A stretch of 64,000 nucleotides of DNA from an uncultured Pelagibacteraceae bacterium (GCA_902577765.1 CACHAK010000004.1:1-64000); one strand, 5' to 3'. Positions 51,890 to 60,823 are shown, counted from the stretch's first letter. Program-made: numbers and translations. Notes: generated by a model from the sequence alone, not told the origin.

Positions 51890-52167
51890 GTGAGGATAAT
51901 AGCCTAGAGCAAGATATAGGAAAACTCAGTTATCTGTTAAATCAAATCAAAGAGCCAATTGTTTGCATTAAGTGTTCTGATGAATTTATGACTGGCCAGA
52001 CAGATGCAAAATCACTTCAGGATTACTCAAGAATCGATGTAGGTTTTACTGAGAGAGGCATTCAATTATGGTGCCAAAGACACCAAATAAATATTTGTCA
52101 CATAAATTTTAATGGGCAGAAACCAGAGGTTGATTTTAGATGCTTGGAGAAGAAGGAAATTAAATGA
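51886..52167 (+). CDS. Conserved-looking small protein with Cys/His pattern, unknown
   Basis: 93 residues, no recognised family. A Cys-x2-Cys (CIKC), then WCQRHQINICHINFNG and later FRCLE suggest a metal-binding or redox site. Acidic start. It overlaps the SNase-like gene by four bases and the exonuclease I gene by four bases, so it is certainly translated together with them, and it may be a factor of the nuclease group. Function is not assigned. Confidence 0.7.
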   Translation: MSEDNSLEQDIGKLSYLLNQIKEPIVCIKCSDEFMTGQTDAKSLQDYSRIDVGFTERGIQLWCQRHQINICHINFNGQKPEVDFRCLEKKEIK

Positions 52168-53588
52168 AATATATTTTCTGGGATCTTGAAACATCAACGC
52201 TGAATGCTGCCTATGGATCAATAATACAAGCAGCCGCAATTTGCACTGACGAAGATTTCAATATTTTGGACCAATTTGATTTAAGAGGTCGGATGAAGAA
52301 GGAATATCCTGTTCCTTCAGCAAAAGCATTATTAGTAAATGGGGTTTCCATAGATCAATTAAAAAATCATGAAAACTCCAATTTTAGTTTGATTTCTCAA
52401 ATGCAAAGTAAATTTCTCTCCTGGGGCGAGTCGTTATTTATCGGATACAATTCAATATCATTTGATGACATGCACTTAAGACAATCTCTTTATCAATCAG
52501 CACTTCCACCTTACATTACAAATACAAATGGAAATAAAAGAGGTGATGCAATGAAACTGCTTCACTCTGCTGCTGCCGTTTATCCAAATGCTTTTGTAAG
52601 ACCTCTTGATGATGAAACAGGAAAAATAACTTTTAGACTCGAAAAATTTGCTGCAGCAAATGGCATAGAACATTCTAAAGCTCACGATGCTCTTTCAGAT
52701 GTTGAAGCAACACTTGGTGTATGTAAGCTTGTTAAAGAAAAATGTAATGATGTTTGGGAGAGTGCTCTTCAAACAGCTTCAAAGCAAGATGTGTATACAT
52801 ATGTGAATCAAGATAAAGTATTTTGTGCAAGTCGATTTTTCAGAGGAAAAGAATATACGCATGGTCTTGCCTATTTAACAAAAGATCCATCTTATGAAAA
52901 CCATGTCTATTGTTATGATTTAACTGTCGATCCTGATTATATTTTTGATCTAGATCGATCGGAACTAAAAAAATTATTTAAAGGAAAAAATAAGTGTTTT
53001 CATATGATCAAAGCAAATGAGCAACCGATACTTTTAAATGAAGAATATTTATATCGATCAGAAAACTATAAAGACCTCACGCCAGAAATTGTAAATGAGA
53101 GAATGAAAAAAGTTAGGGGCAATAAGAATTTTATTGAGAAATTTACAAATTTACTTCTTGATAAAGGAGAAGACAGAGAATTAACCCAAGATCAAACCGT
53201 AAAGCCAGTTGAAGAGCAGATATACAATGGTTTTCCAAGTTCCAAAGACAATTATTTGATGTCAGATTTTCACGCGGCGGAATGGGAAAAAAAATACGAA
53301 ATTGCAGAAAAAATTACAGATATTAGATCAAAAGAGTTCGCAAAAAGGGTAATTTACAATGAAAAACCCGAATATTTACCAAAAAAAGAAATTCAAAGAA
53401 GAGATAAGGAAGTAGCTGAAAAAATATTATCAATGGATAAATGTACATGGAATACTATTCCAGCGGCTATGACAGAAATAGATGATTTAAGAGAAAGTGA
53501 TGATGAAATTGACATGAATCGTCTAGAAGAAATAGATACCTACATTCAGGAGCTAGATGAATATCATAGAGGCAAATTAGATGGATAG
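52164..53588 (+). CDS. sbcB: Exonuclease I (SbcB)
   Basis: 474 residues against 475 in E. coli. DEDDh exonuclease motifs: FWDLETSTLN (Asp7, Glu9), GYNSISFDD, and HDALSDVEAT. SH3-like and C-terminal helical parts follow, as in ExoI. It degrades single-stranded DNA 3' to 5' and helps limit recombination. The gene is found mostly in Gammaproteobacteria, with some alphaproteobacterial cases. Overlaps its neighbour RmuC gene by eight bases. Confidence 0.9.
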   Translation: MKYIFWDLETSTLNAAYGSIIQAAAICTDEDFNILDQFDLRGRMKKEYPVPSAKALLVNGVSIDQLKNHENSNFSLISQMQSKFLSWGESLFIGYNSISFDDMHLRQSLYQSALPPYITNTNGNKRGDAMKLLHSAAAVYPNAFVRPLDDETGKITFRLEKFAAANGIEHSKAHDALSDVEATLGVCKLVKEKCNDVWESALQTASKQDVYTYVNQDKVFCASRFFRGKEYTHGLAYLTKDPSYENHVYCYDLTVDPDYIFDLDRSELKKLFKGKNKCFHMIKANEQPILLNEEYLYRSENYKDLTPEIVNERMKKVRGNKNFIEKFTNLLLDKGEDRELTQDQTVKPVEEQIYNGFPSSKDNYLMSDFHAAEWEKKYEIAEKITDIRSKEFAKRVIYNEKPEYLPKKEIQRRDKEVAEKILSMDKCTWNTIPAAMTEIDDLRESDDEIDMNRLEEIDTYIQELDEYHRGKLDG

Positions 53589-54576
53589 TATTATTACAAT
53601 CATAATATTTGCAATTGGGGCAGTAATTGGCGGAATAACTGTTCATTTATTTAAAAGAAATTCGAATAATATCGAAGAAAGTGAAAGTTTAAACGATGTA
53701 AAAGATCTAGTTAAAGATCTAAGTGATAAAATTTCTCTTAAAGAAGGTAAAGATGAAGAACGTTATGAAATGGTCAATAGATTAACTTCTGCATTTACAG
53801 GTGGAACAAAAAAACAAGGTGCAGCTGGTGAAATTTTATTAATTAATATTTTGCAACATTCAGGGTTAAGGGAAGGAAAAGATTTTGAAGTACAAAAAAA
53901 GTTTGATGATGAGGTGAATGGTGAGCTAAAAAGAAAATATCCAGATATTATTTTACATCTACCAGATAGCAGAGACATAATAATTGACTCAAAAGTCTCA
54001 CTCAGCGCTTGGCAAGAATATTGCAATTCTGAAGATCAATTAATAAAAGAAGATGCTCATAAGAGGCATATTCAATCGATACGCAGTCACTTAAAAAAAC
54101 TCAGTGAAGCTAATTATCAAAAGATATATGAAATTAAAACATTAGATGCAGTTATAATGTTCATGCCCTATGAGAGTGCCTTTGATTCAATGCTAGATAA
54201 AACTGAGGAAATCATTCTTGAGGCAAATAAATATAAGATAATTTTAGCAAGCCCATCTACTTTAATATCTGTACTAAAAATAATTGATAACATGTGGTCA
54301 ATTAACGAAAGAAATAAGAATGCAGATCTAATAGCAGGTACAGCTCTTGAAATTTATTCTCAGGTTGAAAAGGTATATAGTGCTTTTGAAAATGCAGGAT
54401 ATGAATTGAGTAAATCAATGGGATCAATTGAAACTGCAAAGAGCAGATTAAGAGATGGAAAAGGAAGCTTGGTATCGCGAGTCAAAAAAATGATTAAACT
54501 GGGGGGTTTAAAACCTGATAAAGAAATCCCAGAAACAGATGAAATTTCGTCCACAAAAATAAAAAAAATCAAGTAA
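53581..54576 (+). CDS. rmuC: DNA recombination protein RmuC homolog
   Basis: 331 residues: N-terminal membrane helix (about residues 5-20), a coiled-coil segment rich in Glu/Lys, then the RmuC nuclease-like domain with QGAAGEILLINILQHSGL, YPDIILHLPDSRDIIIDSKVSL and ILASPSTLISVLKII. E. coli RmuC (475 residues) limits inversions at short inverted repeats; the domain has a restriction-endonuclease-like fold. Shorter here mostly in the coiled coil. It is last in the pdxH-CDF-SH3-SNase-ExoI-RmuC operon. Confidence 0.88.
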   Translation: MDSIITIIIFAIGAVIGGITVHLFKRNSNNIEESESLNDVKDLVKDLSDKISLKEGKDEERYEMVNRLTSAFTGGTKKQGAAGEILLINILQHSGLREGKDFEVQKKFDDEVNGELKRKYPDIILHLPDSRDIIIDSKVSLSAWQEYCNSEDQLIKEDAHKRHIQSIRSHLKKLSEANYQKIYEIKTLDAVIMFMPYESAFDSMLDKTEEIILEANKYKIILASPSTLISVLKIIDNMWSINERNKNADLIAGTALEIYSQVEKVYSAFENAGYELSKSMGSIETAKSRLRDGKGSLVSRVKKMIKLGGLKPDKEIPETDEISSTKIKKIK

Positions 54577-54614
54577 TATCAGTAATTTAGGATCAAACTA
54601 TCTTGTATTTAGCC

Positions 54615-54643
54615 TTGACTTTGGCCCCCCTCATACATAAATT
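54615..54643 (+). promoter_or_regulatory. Putative trxA promoter
   Basis: TTGACT (54615-54620) with TAAATT (54638-54643), spacer 17. AGGGAAGGA (54656-54664) before the ATG at 54671 is a good ribosome binding site. The -10 match is 4/6. Confidence 0.45.
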
Positions 54644-54670
54644 ACTGACAACTTTAGGGAAGGAATCACT

Positions 54671-54994
54671 ATGGCAACTATTAATGTAACAGACGCATCT
54701 TTTGAAGATGAAGTATTGAAATCAGATAAGCCTGTTGTGCTTGATTTTTGGGCACCTTGGTGTGGACCTTGCAAACAAATTGGCCCATCTCTTGAAGAGA
54801 TTTCAGATGAAATGGCTGATAAAATCACCGTTGCTAAAATTAATATTGATGAAAACCCTAATACACCTACACAGTTTGGTGTTAGAGGAATCCCAACTAT
54901 GCTAGTTTTTAAGAATGGTGAGGCTGCTGCATCTAAAGTGGGAGCGGTATCTAAAACCGCAATCGTAGAGTGGATTGAAGACTCAATCGCTTAA
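54671..54994 (+). CDS. trxA: Thioredoxin
   Basis: 107 residues, a full-length classical thioredoxin. The redox motif is WAPWCGPCKQIGP, cis-proline motif GIPTM and the conserved LVFKNGE are present. It reduces cytoplasmic disulfides. In alphaproteobacteria trxA commonly follows addB-addA; here it follows rmuC with its own promoter. It converges on folC through interlocked stops (TTAA, 54991-54994). Confidence 0.96.
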   Translation: MATINVTDASFEDEVLKSDKPVVLDFWAPWCGPCKQIGPSLEEISDEMADKITVAKINIDENPNTPTQFGVRGIPTMLVFKNGEAAASKVGAVSKTAIVEWIEDSIA

Positions 54995-56277
54995 TTCATT
55001 TCTAAAACTTTTCCGGCTAAATATAAAGATCCACATATTAGGATGCGCGCATCTTGGTAATTATTATTTATATTAGCCAATGCTTCCTGAATTGAATCGG
55101 CTCTATTTATATTTTCATAATACTTTTTAAGCCCAGCATATAATTCATTTGAATCAATTGCGCTCTCTTCATTTGGTATCGTAATTACAGTAAGAGCATC
55201 AATTTTATCAAACTTACTTAAATAACTAATTGGATCTTTTGTATTGATCATTCCTAAAATTATACACAACTTTTTATTAGTAAGCTGATTAATTGTTTCA
55301 TTAAGATTACTCGCAGCATCCTCGTTATGAGAACCATCTAAATACAATTCATTTGTTGAAGCTATAGTAGATCCTAATTTGCCATCAGATATCTTTTCCA
55401 TTCTTCCTGGAAAGTAAGTTTTATTGTGAAGATTTTTAGATAAAAAAGACTTGATATCAATATTGGGTAGTTTTGAAGCTGTAGCCAATGCAAGTCCAAG
55501 GTTCTTTTTTTGAAATACATTATGTGTATATAGGTTATCAAATTCAATTTTATTTTGGTCGTCTTCATATATTAACTTGCTATTATGTTCCGTTAAGTTC
55601 CAGTGAATTCCATGGGCAAATATCGGAGCTTTTTTATATTCCGCCTGATCCATAAGCATTTCTCTAGCTTCTGGGTAAGGTTGATAACCAATGATAGCTG
55701 GGATATCACTTTTAATTATTCCAGACTTTTCAAATGCTATCATCTCAATGCTATCTCCTAAAAAATCCTCATGATCTCTAGAAATTGAAGTAATAACTGA
55801 GATTGTAGGAGTTATTACATTGCTGCTATCCAGTCTTCCACCTAAACCTACCTCAAGAAGCGTGTAATCAGCCGGGCTATTTGAGGCTGCTTCAAAAAAA
55901 GCGGAACTAGTTATTTCAAAGAAAGTGATCGGATCGCTATGATTAAAATCTTTTACTTTATTTAAGACGGAATACAGCTCCTCATTTGATATTTCTTTAT
56001 CCATAAGCTGAAACCTCTCATTAAATCTAATTAAATGAGGCGAGATATAGGCATTCGTCGATTTATTATTATTTTTTAAGATGTCCTGAATAAATTTTAG
56101 TGTAGAAAATTTTCCATTAGTCCCAGCAATATGAACAATATTATTTATTTTATTTTGAGGGTTATCTAATTTTTCTAATAAGTTACAAACTCTAACAAGT
56201 GATAAATCTATTCTTTTTGGATGAAGTTCAAGAAGCTCGTCTAAAAGTTTATCAATTTGTTCACTTGATATTTTCAA
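54991..56277 (-). CDS. folC: Folylpolyglutamate/dihydrofolate synthase FolC
   Basis: 428 residues. Mur-ligase-like fold with P-loop VHIAGTNGKFST; the usual motif is GTNGKGS, so the Gly after Lys is Phe here. LLEVGLGGRLDSSN and TSISRDHEDFLGDS follow, and the C-terminal domain has DGSHNEDA. It adds glutamates to folates. It ends the trp-acc operon; one base separates it from accD. The P-loop change is not enough to doubt function, since the phosphate-binding residues remain. Confidence 0.93.
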   Translation of the reverse strand: MKISSEQIDKLLDELLELHPKRIDLSLVRVCNLLEKLDNPQNKINNIVHIAGTNGKFSTLKFIQDILKNNNKSTNAYISPHLIRFNERFQLMDKEISNEELYSVLNKVKDFNHSDPITFFEITSSAFFEAASNSPADYTLLEVGLGGRLDSSNVITPTISVITSISRDHEDFLGDSIEMIAFEKSGIIKSDIPAIIGYQPYPEAREMLMDQAEYKKAPIFAHGIHWNLTEHNSKLIYEDDQNKIEFDNLYTHNVFQKKNLGLALATASKLPNIDIKSFLSKNLHNKTYFPGRMEKISDGKLGSTIASTNELYLDGSHNEDAASNLNETINQLTNKKLCIILGMINTKDPISYLSKFDKIDALTVITIPNEESAIDSNELYAGLKKYYENINRADSIQEALANINNNYQDARILICGSLYLAGKVLEMN

Positions 56278-57132
56278 TTAGGCTACTCTTTTAAGTAATA
56301 ATGAAATTATTTGAGACAATTTATCTTTAAGCTCTTTTCTATGAACCACTTGATCTATAAACCCATGTTCTAATAGATATTCTGATCTTTGGAACCCATC
56401 AGGCAGAGTCTCACCTACAGTATTTGAAATTACCCTAGGACCTGCAAAACAAATTAATGCGTTTGGTTCAGCCAATGTAATTGATCCCAATGATCCAAAA
56501 GACGCAGACACACCTCCACTTGTTGGATTTGTATTAACTACGATATAAGGCAACTTAGCATCTTTAACCATTTGACAAGCTATTGTTGTTTTTGGAAGTG
56601 ATTGAAGAGAATGCTGATTTTCATCCATTCTTGCTCCTCCCGAACAAGTGAATACAATTAATGGAGTATGGTTTGTGACTGAGTGTTCTGCTGCTTTAAT
56701 CATTGCCTCTGCAGCTGAAGCTCCCACAGAACCACCCATGAAATGAAAATTTTGAGCAGCAATAGTTACATTGATATTATTAATTTGCCCGTAACCAATA
56801 AGAAAACAGTCATCCATGTCTGTTTTTTGGCGGGCATCATTAAATCGCTCTTTGTAAGTTTTTAACGCTTTAAAATTAAGTGGATCAGTGAATCCAGAGG
56901 GATATTTTATTTCTTCAAATACACCGCCATCAAATAGATTTTTAAATCTAATACGAGGATGAATTTGTAAATGTTCATCACAATTTGGGCATACAAAAAG
57001 AGCTTTTTCTAAATCACTCGAATAGAGCATTGTTTGGCATTGAGAGCATTTAATCCAAGCATTTTCTGCGATATCTAAACTTTTTTTCTTTCTAGGAAAT
57101 ACCTTTGAAATAGTTCTTGTTAACCAATTCAT
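56278..57132 (-). CDS. accD: Acetyl-CoA carboxylase carboxyltransferase subunit beta
   Basis: 284 residues. An N-terminal zinc ribbon with two Cys pairs (CSQC and CPNC) precedes the carboxyltransferase domain: CSGGARMDENQHSLQS, NPTSGGVSASFGSLG and AGPRVISNTVGETLPDGFQRSEYLLEHG. It makes malonyl-CoA with AccA. Its start overlaps trpA by four bases, and it is followed closely by folC, in the classical trp-accD-folC arrangement. Confidence 0.96.
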   Translation of the reverse strand: MNWLTRTISKVFPRKKKSLDIAENAWIKCSQCQTMLYSSDLEKALFVCPNCDEHLQIHPRIRFKNLFDGGVFEEIKYPSGFTDPLNFKALKTYKERFNDARQKTDMDDCFLIGYGQINNINVTIAAQNFHFMGGSVGASAAEAMIKAAEHSVTNHTPLIVFTCSGGARMDENQHSLQSLPKTTIACQMVKDAKLPYIVVNTNPTSGGVSASFGSLGSITLAEPNALICFAGPRVISNTVGETLPDGFQRSEYLLEHGFIDQVVHRKELKDKLSQIISLLLKRVA

Positions 57133-57935
57133 GAGCTTAGCTTTTGTTTTAAATCACTTACCATATTGCCTACATTTGTGGCAGGATTAAGTTCCTCATC
57201 AATTGATCTTGTTATTTCTCTGCACAAAGCCGATCCTACAACGCACGCATCAGTATCTTTAAAATCATTTATTGTATCTGCTGTAATTCCAAAGCCAATT
57301 ATACATTTTTTATCAGGAGATATCTTTTTAATTAAATTAAACCTTTTCTTAATTTCATCTGAACTTACTTTTAATTTTTGGCCTGTAGTAGAAAGCATTG
57401 AAATATAGTAAACAACTTCATGAGCATCATTTAATATACTTTTTAGTCGGTCTTCATTTGTAGTAGGGCAAAGCAATTGTATGAATATAATACTATTTTC
57501 TTTACATTTTTTTGCAAAATCAAGATTAAGTGGCCACGGCCAATCAACACATATTATGCCTGAAACTTTACTACTGACGCATTTCTTCAGGAAATCTTCT
57601 TCCCCATAAGCCATAATCTTATTCTGGTATGTCATTATGATTACATCTGTCTCATAATCTTTTTTGAACTCTTCAATAATTTCAAAAATGTCATTTGTTT
57701 TAATACCATTAGATAGCGCTCTGTAAGTACTGTCTTGAATTGCGCCACCATCACCAATGTTGGCTCCATGTCCAAGTCCACATTCAATAATATCAACACC
57801 TGAATCTGCAATTGATTTAAATATATTCAGAGAAGTTTTTTTATCTGGGTCTCCGCCAACTGTATAAGTTAATAGCGCAGCTCTGTTATCTTCTTTTGCT
57901 CGTTCAAAAGATTTAATTAAAGTAGATGATGTCAT
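57129..57935 (-). CDS. trpA: Tryptophan synthase alpha-like protein with altered loop 2
   Basis: 268 residues, usual length for TrpA, and in the normal place after trpB (four-base overlap). The catalytic pair is kept: Glu51 and Asp62 correspond to Glu49 and Asp60. Between them, however, the normal PFSDPxA segment is GHGANIG, so the loop that contacts TrpB (Asp56 in Salmonella) is replaced, with Ala at that position. The loop after strand 6 reads YYISMLSTTGQ instead of the YLLSRSGVTG type, and the end motifs GFGI and VGSA are intact. Indole-glycerol-phosphate lyase chemistry is possible, but substrate or partner coupling has probably changed. Confidence 0.85.
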   Translation of the reverse strand: MTSSTLIKSFERAKEDNRAALLTYTVGGDPDKKTSLNIFKSIADSGVDIIECGLGHGANIGDGGAIQDSTYRALSNGIKTNDIFEIIEEFKKDYETDVIIMTYQNKIMAYGEEDFLKKCVSSKVSGIICVDWPWPLNLDFAKKCKENSIIFIQLLCPTTNEDRLKSILNDAHEVVYYISMLSTTGQKLKVSSDEIKKRFNLIKKISPDKKCIIGFGITADTINDFKDTDACVVGSALCREITRSIDEELNPATNVGNMVSDLKQKLSS

Positions 57936-59161
57936 ATTTTGTAACCAAGTCTCTCAGCAATGATTTTAGAGTCTTTTGCAGAGTCTCCGCAAGAATCTAC
58001 AACGATAATTGTATCTTTACTTAATTTAGGTGCAATTTTGATTGCTTCTGCGAATGCATGTGAAGGCTCAAGAGAGGGGCTTACAAAGCCTTCATTTTTA
58101 CTTACTAATTGAAAAGCTTCTATGGCCTCCTCGTCACTTGCAGAAGTGTATCTTGCTCTTCCAGTTTCTTTTAAGAAACAATGAAGTGGACTTACACCTG
58201 GATAATCAAGTCCCGCACTTATTGATTCTGTTTCCTCAATTTCTCCCTGATCATCTTGAATAACATATTGAGTGGCTCCGTGAAGGACTCCAATAGGTGA
58301 GTCATTTGTCAGAGGCGCGGCATGTTTTGAAGACCCTTCAGGTCCCCCAGCTTCTACCCCTATGAGTTCAATATTATCATAATCAATCCATTCATTCCAA
58401 AAACCTGCAGCTGACGATCCTCCACCAACGCAATTAATTAATCTCATATCTTTTGGAACTTCACCAAATTCTTCTATTACTTGTTTTTTCATTTCTCTGG
58501 ATATCTGTGCGGTAGACCATGCACATATTTTCACAAAGATAGTAGGGCCAACAGTACTTCCAACACACATATGCGCTTCTTCATTCTCACTTGTCCACCA
58601 TCTCATACATTCTGACACAGCATCTACTAGAGTTTGTGAGCCAGAGTTTACAGGCACGACTTCAGCGCCATAGCTCCGCATAGAAAATACATTTATAGAT
58701 TGTCTTTCTACATCCTTCGCACCCATGAATATTTTACATTTTAAATTAAATTTTGCCGCTGCCATACTGAGCATCTTTCCCGCATATCCGGCACCAGTAT
58801 CGCCACCTATATAAGTTTTGCCTAATCGCTTACATATCAAGCTGTGAACGACTGCATTATAAGCTTTGTGTGCCCCGCCTGTTGCTTTAGAGACTAGTTT
58901 GCAATAAATTTGAGCTCCACCAAGATGCTTCGTAAGGTTTTCTAATTTTATAAATGGAGTAGGCGCTCCAACAAAATTTTTAAAATAATAATCTCTTTCA
59001 GTAATAAAAGTCTCATCATTTCTTAATTTTTCAAATTCATGAGTTAATTCTTCAATTGGATAATTGAGACTTTCAGCTATTTGGTTTCCTCCAAATTTAC
59101 CACCCCAATATCCATTTTCGTCATGTTGATCAATTAGAGGAATTCCTTTTTCTAATTTCAT
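57932..59161 (-). CDS. trpB: Tryptophan synthase beta-like PLP enzyme with altered active-site residues
   Basis: 409 residues. General TrpB1 layout is clear: NGYWGGKF, VGAPTPF, MGAKDVERQSINVFSMRSYGAEV, SISAGLDYPGVSP. The PLP lysine is Lys99 in GGAHKAYN, against the normal NHTGAHKINN. At the catalytic glutamate (Glu109, 22 residues after the lysine) there is Asp121, in DTGAGYAG rather than ETGAGQHG. The phosphate loop is GGGSSA rather than GGGSNA, and the Ser contacting PLP N1 is Cys in DSCGDSAKD. Fold and cofactor are secure; whether it makes tryptophan is open. Start overlaps trpF by four bases. Confidence 0.87.
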   Translation of the reverse strand: MKLEKGIPLIDQHDENGYWGGKFGGNQIAESLNYPIEELTHEFEKLRNDETFITERDYYFKNFVGAPTPFIKLENLTKHLGGAQIYCKLVSKATGGAHKAYNAVVHSLICKRLGKTYIGGDTGAGYAGKMLSMAAAKFNLKCKIFMGAKDVERQSINVFSMRSYGAEVVPVNSGSQTLVDAVSECMRWWTSENEEAHMCVGSTVGPTIFVKICAWSTAQISREMKKQVIEEFGEVPKDMRLINCVGGGSSAAGFWNEWIDYDNIELIGVEAGGPEGSSKHAAPLTNDSPIGVLHGATQYVIQDDQGEIEETESISAGLDYPGVSPLHCFLKETGRARYTSASDEEAIEAFQLVSKNEGFVSPSLEPSHAFAEAIKIAPKLSKDTIIVVDSCGDSAKDSKIIAERLGYKI

Positions 59162-59799
59162 ATTGTTATTTTATTTGCCTTTAAAATAAATTCAGAGATT
59201 AATTTTTTATCTTTTATACCTTCTGAATTCTCAACGCCAGAACTAACATCAAAATAATTTGTTTTATTCATTCTTAAAGCATCTAAAATGTTATTCGAAT
59301 TAAGGCCTCCCGATAAAAAAAATGGCTTTTTAGGATAAAAATTTCTTATTATTTTCCAGTCAAATGCAACTCCCGTTCCACCTGGCATATTTTTTTTTGG
59401 TTTTGAGTCTAATAAAATATGATCTACAAAATCGGTATACTTATCTATGTTCATCAGATCGGACTCAGATGCAACATTAAAGGATTTAATTATTTTAAAA
59501 TTATATGCTTTATTTATATTTTGTACTTTCTCTAAACTTTCATTCCCGTGCAATTGAAGATGAGTAAATTTCATTTCTGAATAGTTTTCCAAATCCTTAT
59601 CTGATGGATCAACTGTAACCGCTACAGTATTAACATTTCCTTCTATTTCTTTTAAAATTTTTGTGCAACTTTCAGTAGATATATTTCTTTTTGAGTTTTC
59701 AAAAAAAATAAAACCTAAAAAAGATGCACCACATGATATTGCGTGTTCAGCGATAGTAATATCTTTTACACCACAAATCTTAATTTGTACTTTATTCAC
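59158..59799 (-). CDS. trpF: Phosphoribosylanthranilate isomerase TrpF
   Basis: 213 residues, TIM-barrel. Start motif KICGVKDITIAEHAISCGA with catalytic Cys, FIFFENSKRNIS, LQLHGNE, the second catalytic region LLDSKPKKNMPGGTGVAFDW, and FFLSGGLNSNNI with DVSSGVE. These are normal for TrpF, unlike its trpB and trpA neighbours. It rearranges phosphoribosylanthranilate in tryptophan synthesis. Overlaps pyrF by four bases; no trpC, trpD or trpE is in the window. Confidence 0.93.
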   Translation of the reverse strand: MNKVQIKICGVKDITIAEHAISCGASFLGFIFFENSKRNISTESCTKILKEIEGNVNTVAVTVDPSDKDLENYSEMKFTHLQLHGNESLEKVQNINKAYNFKIIKSFNVASESDLMNIDKYTDFVDHILLDSKPKKNMPGGTGVAFDWKIIRNFYPKKPFFLSGGLNSNNILDALRMNKTNYFDVSSGVENSEGIKDKKLISEFILKANKITI

Positions 59800-60488
59800 T
59801 TTATGCTTTGATGAAAAATTTTAGCTGCATCTCTAGGTGAGTCCGCTGAAGTTATCGGTCTTCCTACTACGATAACATCTGCGCCAAACTCAATTGCTTT
59901 CTTAGCTGAAAGCGTTCTCTTCTGATCATCATTATTGTCTGTTTGATTTCTTATTCCAGGCACAACAACTTCCAATTTAGAGCCAAACATATTCTTTACA
60001 TCTTTTATTTCCATGGGACTGCAAACGATTCCATCCATACCTGTATCTAGTGCAAGATGAGATAGTTTTTTAACATTTTCACTAACTGACCCACTGATGC
60101 CAACTTCATTCATTGAGTTATCCTCAAAACTTGTGAGCATTGTGACCCCAATTAACTTTGTGAAACTATTTAATTGTTTTTTTAAGTTAACGCACTCTCT
60201 TATCATATCTGACCCACCAGATACATGCAGTGTAGTGTATGTTGGCTCCAATGATAAAATATTCTTTAGAGATTTTCTTACTGTATTAGGGATATCATAA
60301 AGTTTCAAATCTAGGAATAATGGAAGTTTACACTTTGCAACCTTTTCGACTCCTTCGACACCACAGGAAGTAAAGAACTCTAAACCTAATTTTACACCCC
60401 CTATATGAGGAGAAATTTCATCAATTAGTTTTAGAGCATTATCAATGCTACTTGTATCAATTGCACAATAGATAGGATTTTTATTCAA
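59796..60488 (-). CDS. pyrF: Orotidine 5'-phosphate decarboxylase PyrF
   Basis: 230 residues, TIM-barrel. The catalytic motif LFLDLKLYDIPNTV carries the Asp-x-Lys-x2-Asp charge relay; VVPGIR and VVGRPITSADSPRDAA bind phosphate. It performs the last step of UMP synthesis. It precedes trpF with a four-base overlap, and follows ihfB by 26 bases. Confidence 0.96.
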   Translation of the reverse strand: MNKNPIYCAIDTSSIDNALKLIDEISPHIGGVKLGLEFFTSCGVEGVEKVAKCKLPLFLDLKLYDIPNTVRKSLKNILSLEPTYTTLHVSGGSDMIRECVNLKKQLNSFTKLIGVTMLTSFEDNSMNEVGISGSVSENVKKLSHLALDTGMDGIVCSPMEIKDVKNMFGSKLEVVVPGIRNQTDNNDDQKRTLSAKKAIEFGADVIVVGRPITSADSPRDAAKIFHQSIK

Positions 60489-60514
60489 AATCGAATTTAT
60501 AATTAGTTATTAAC

Positions 60515-60823
60515 CTAGTCTTCACTATGTGAATTTTCTTTTTTGTTTAGTTTTATTCTTAATTCTTTTCCGGTTTTAAATCTTGGTATGTATTTTTCGT
60601 CAACATTTACTGACTCTCCAGTTCTGGGATTTCTTCCTGTTCGTTGTTTTCTATGTTGCACACTAAAAGCACCAAAGCCCCTAAGCTCAACTCTTTTACC
60701 TTCTGCCAAAGAGTGGGTAATTTCATTAAATATTGTATTAACTATTCTTTCAACATCTCTAACATAAAGGTGGGGGTTAGCCTCAGTTATGTTTTGTATT
60801 AGTTTAGACTTAATTAGGCTCAT
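60515..60823 (-). CDS. ihfB: Integration host factor subunit beta
   Basis: 102 residues, HU/IHF fold. [21 protein letters not shown] contains the DNA-minor-groove arm and signature, with the proline that kinks DNA. Position directly after rpsA is the classical ihfB locus, which distinguishes it from HU and IhfA. It bends DNA as heterodimer with IhfA. A short acidic tail ends it. The 58 bases between it and rpsA show no hairpin. Confidence 0.94.
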   Translation of the reverse strand: MSLIKSKLIQNITEANPHLYVRDVERIVNTIFNEITHSLAEGKRVELRGFGAFSVQHRKQRTGRNPRTGESVNVDEKYIPRFKTGKELRIKLNKKENSHSED

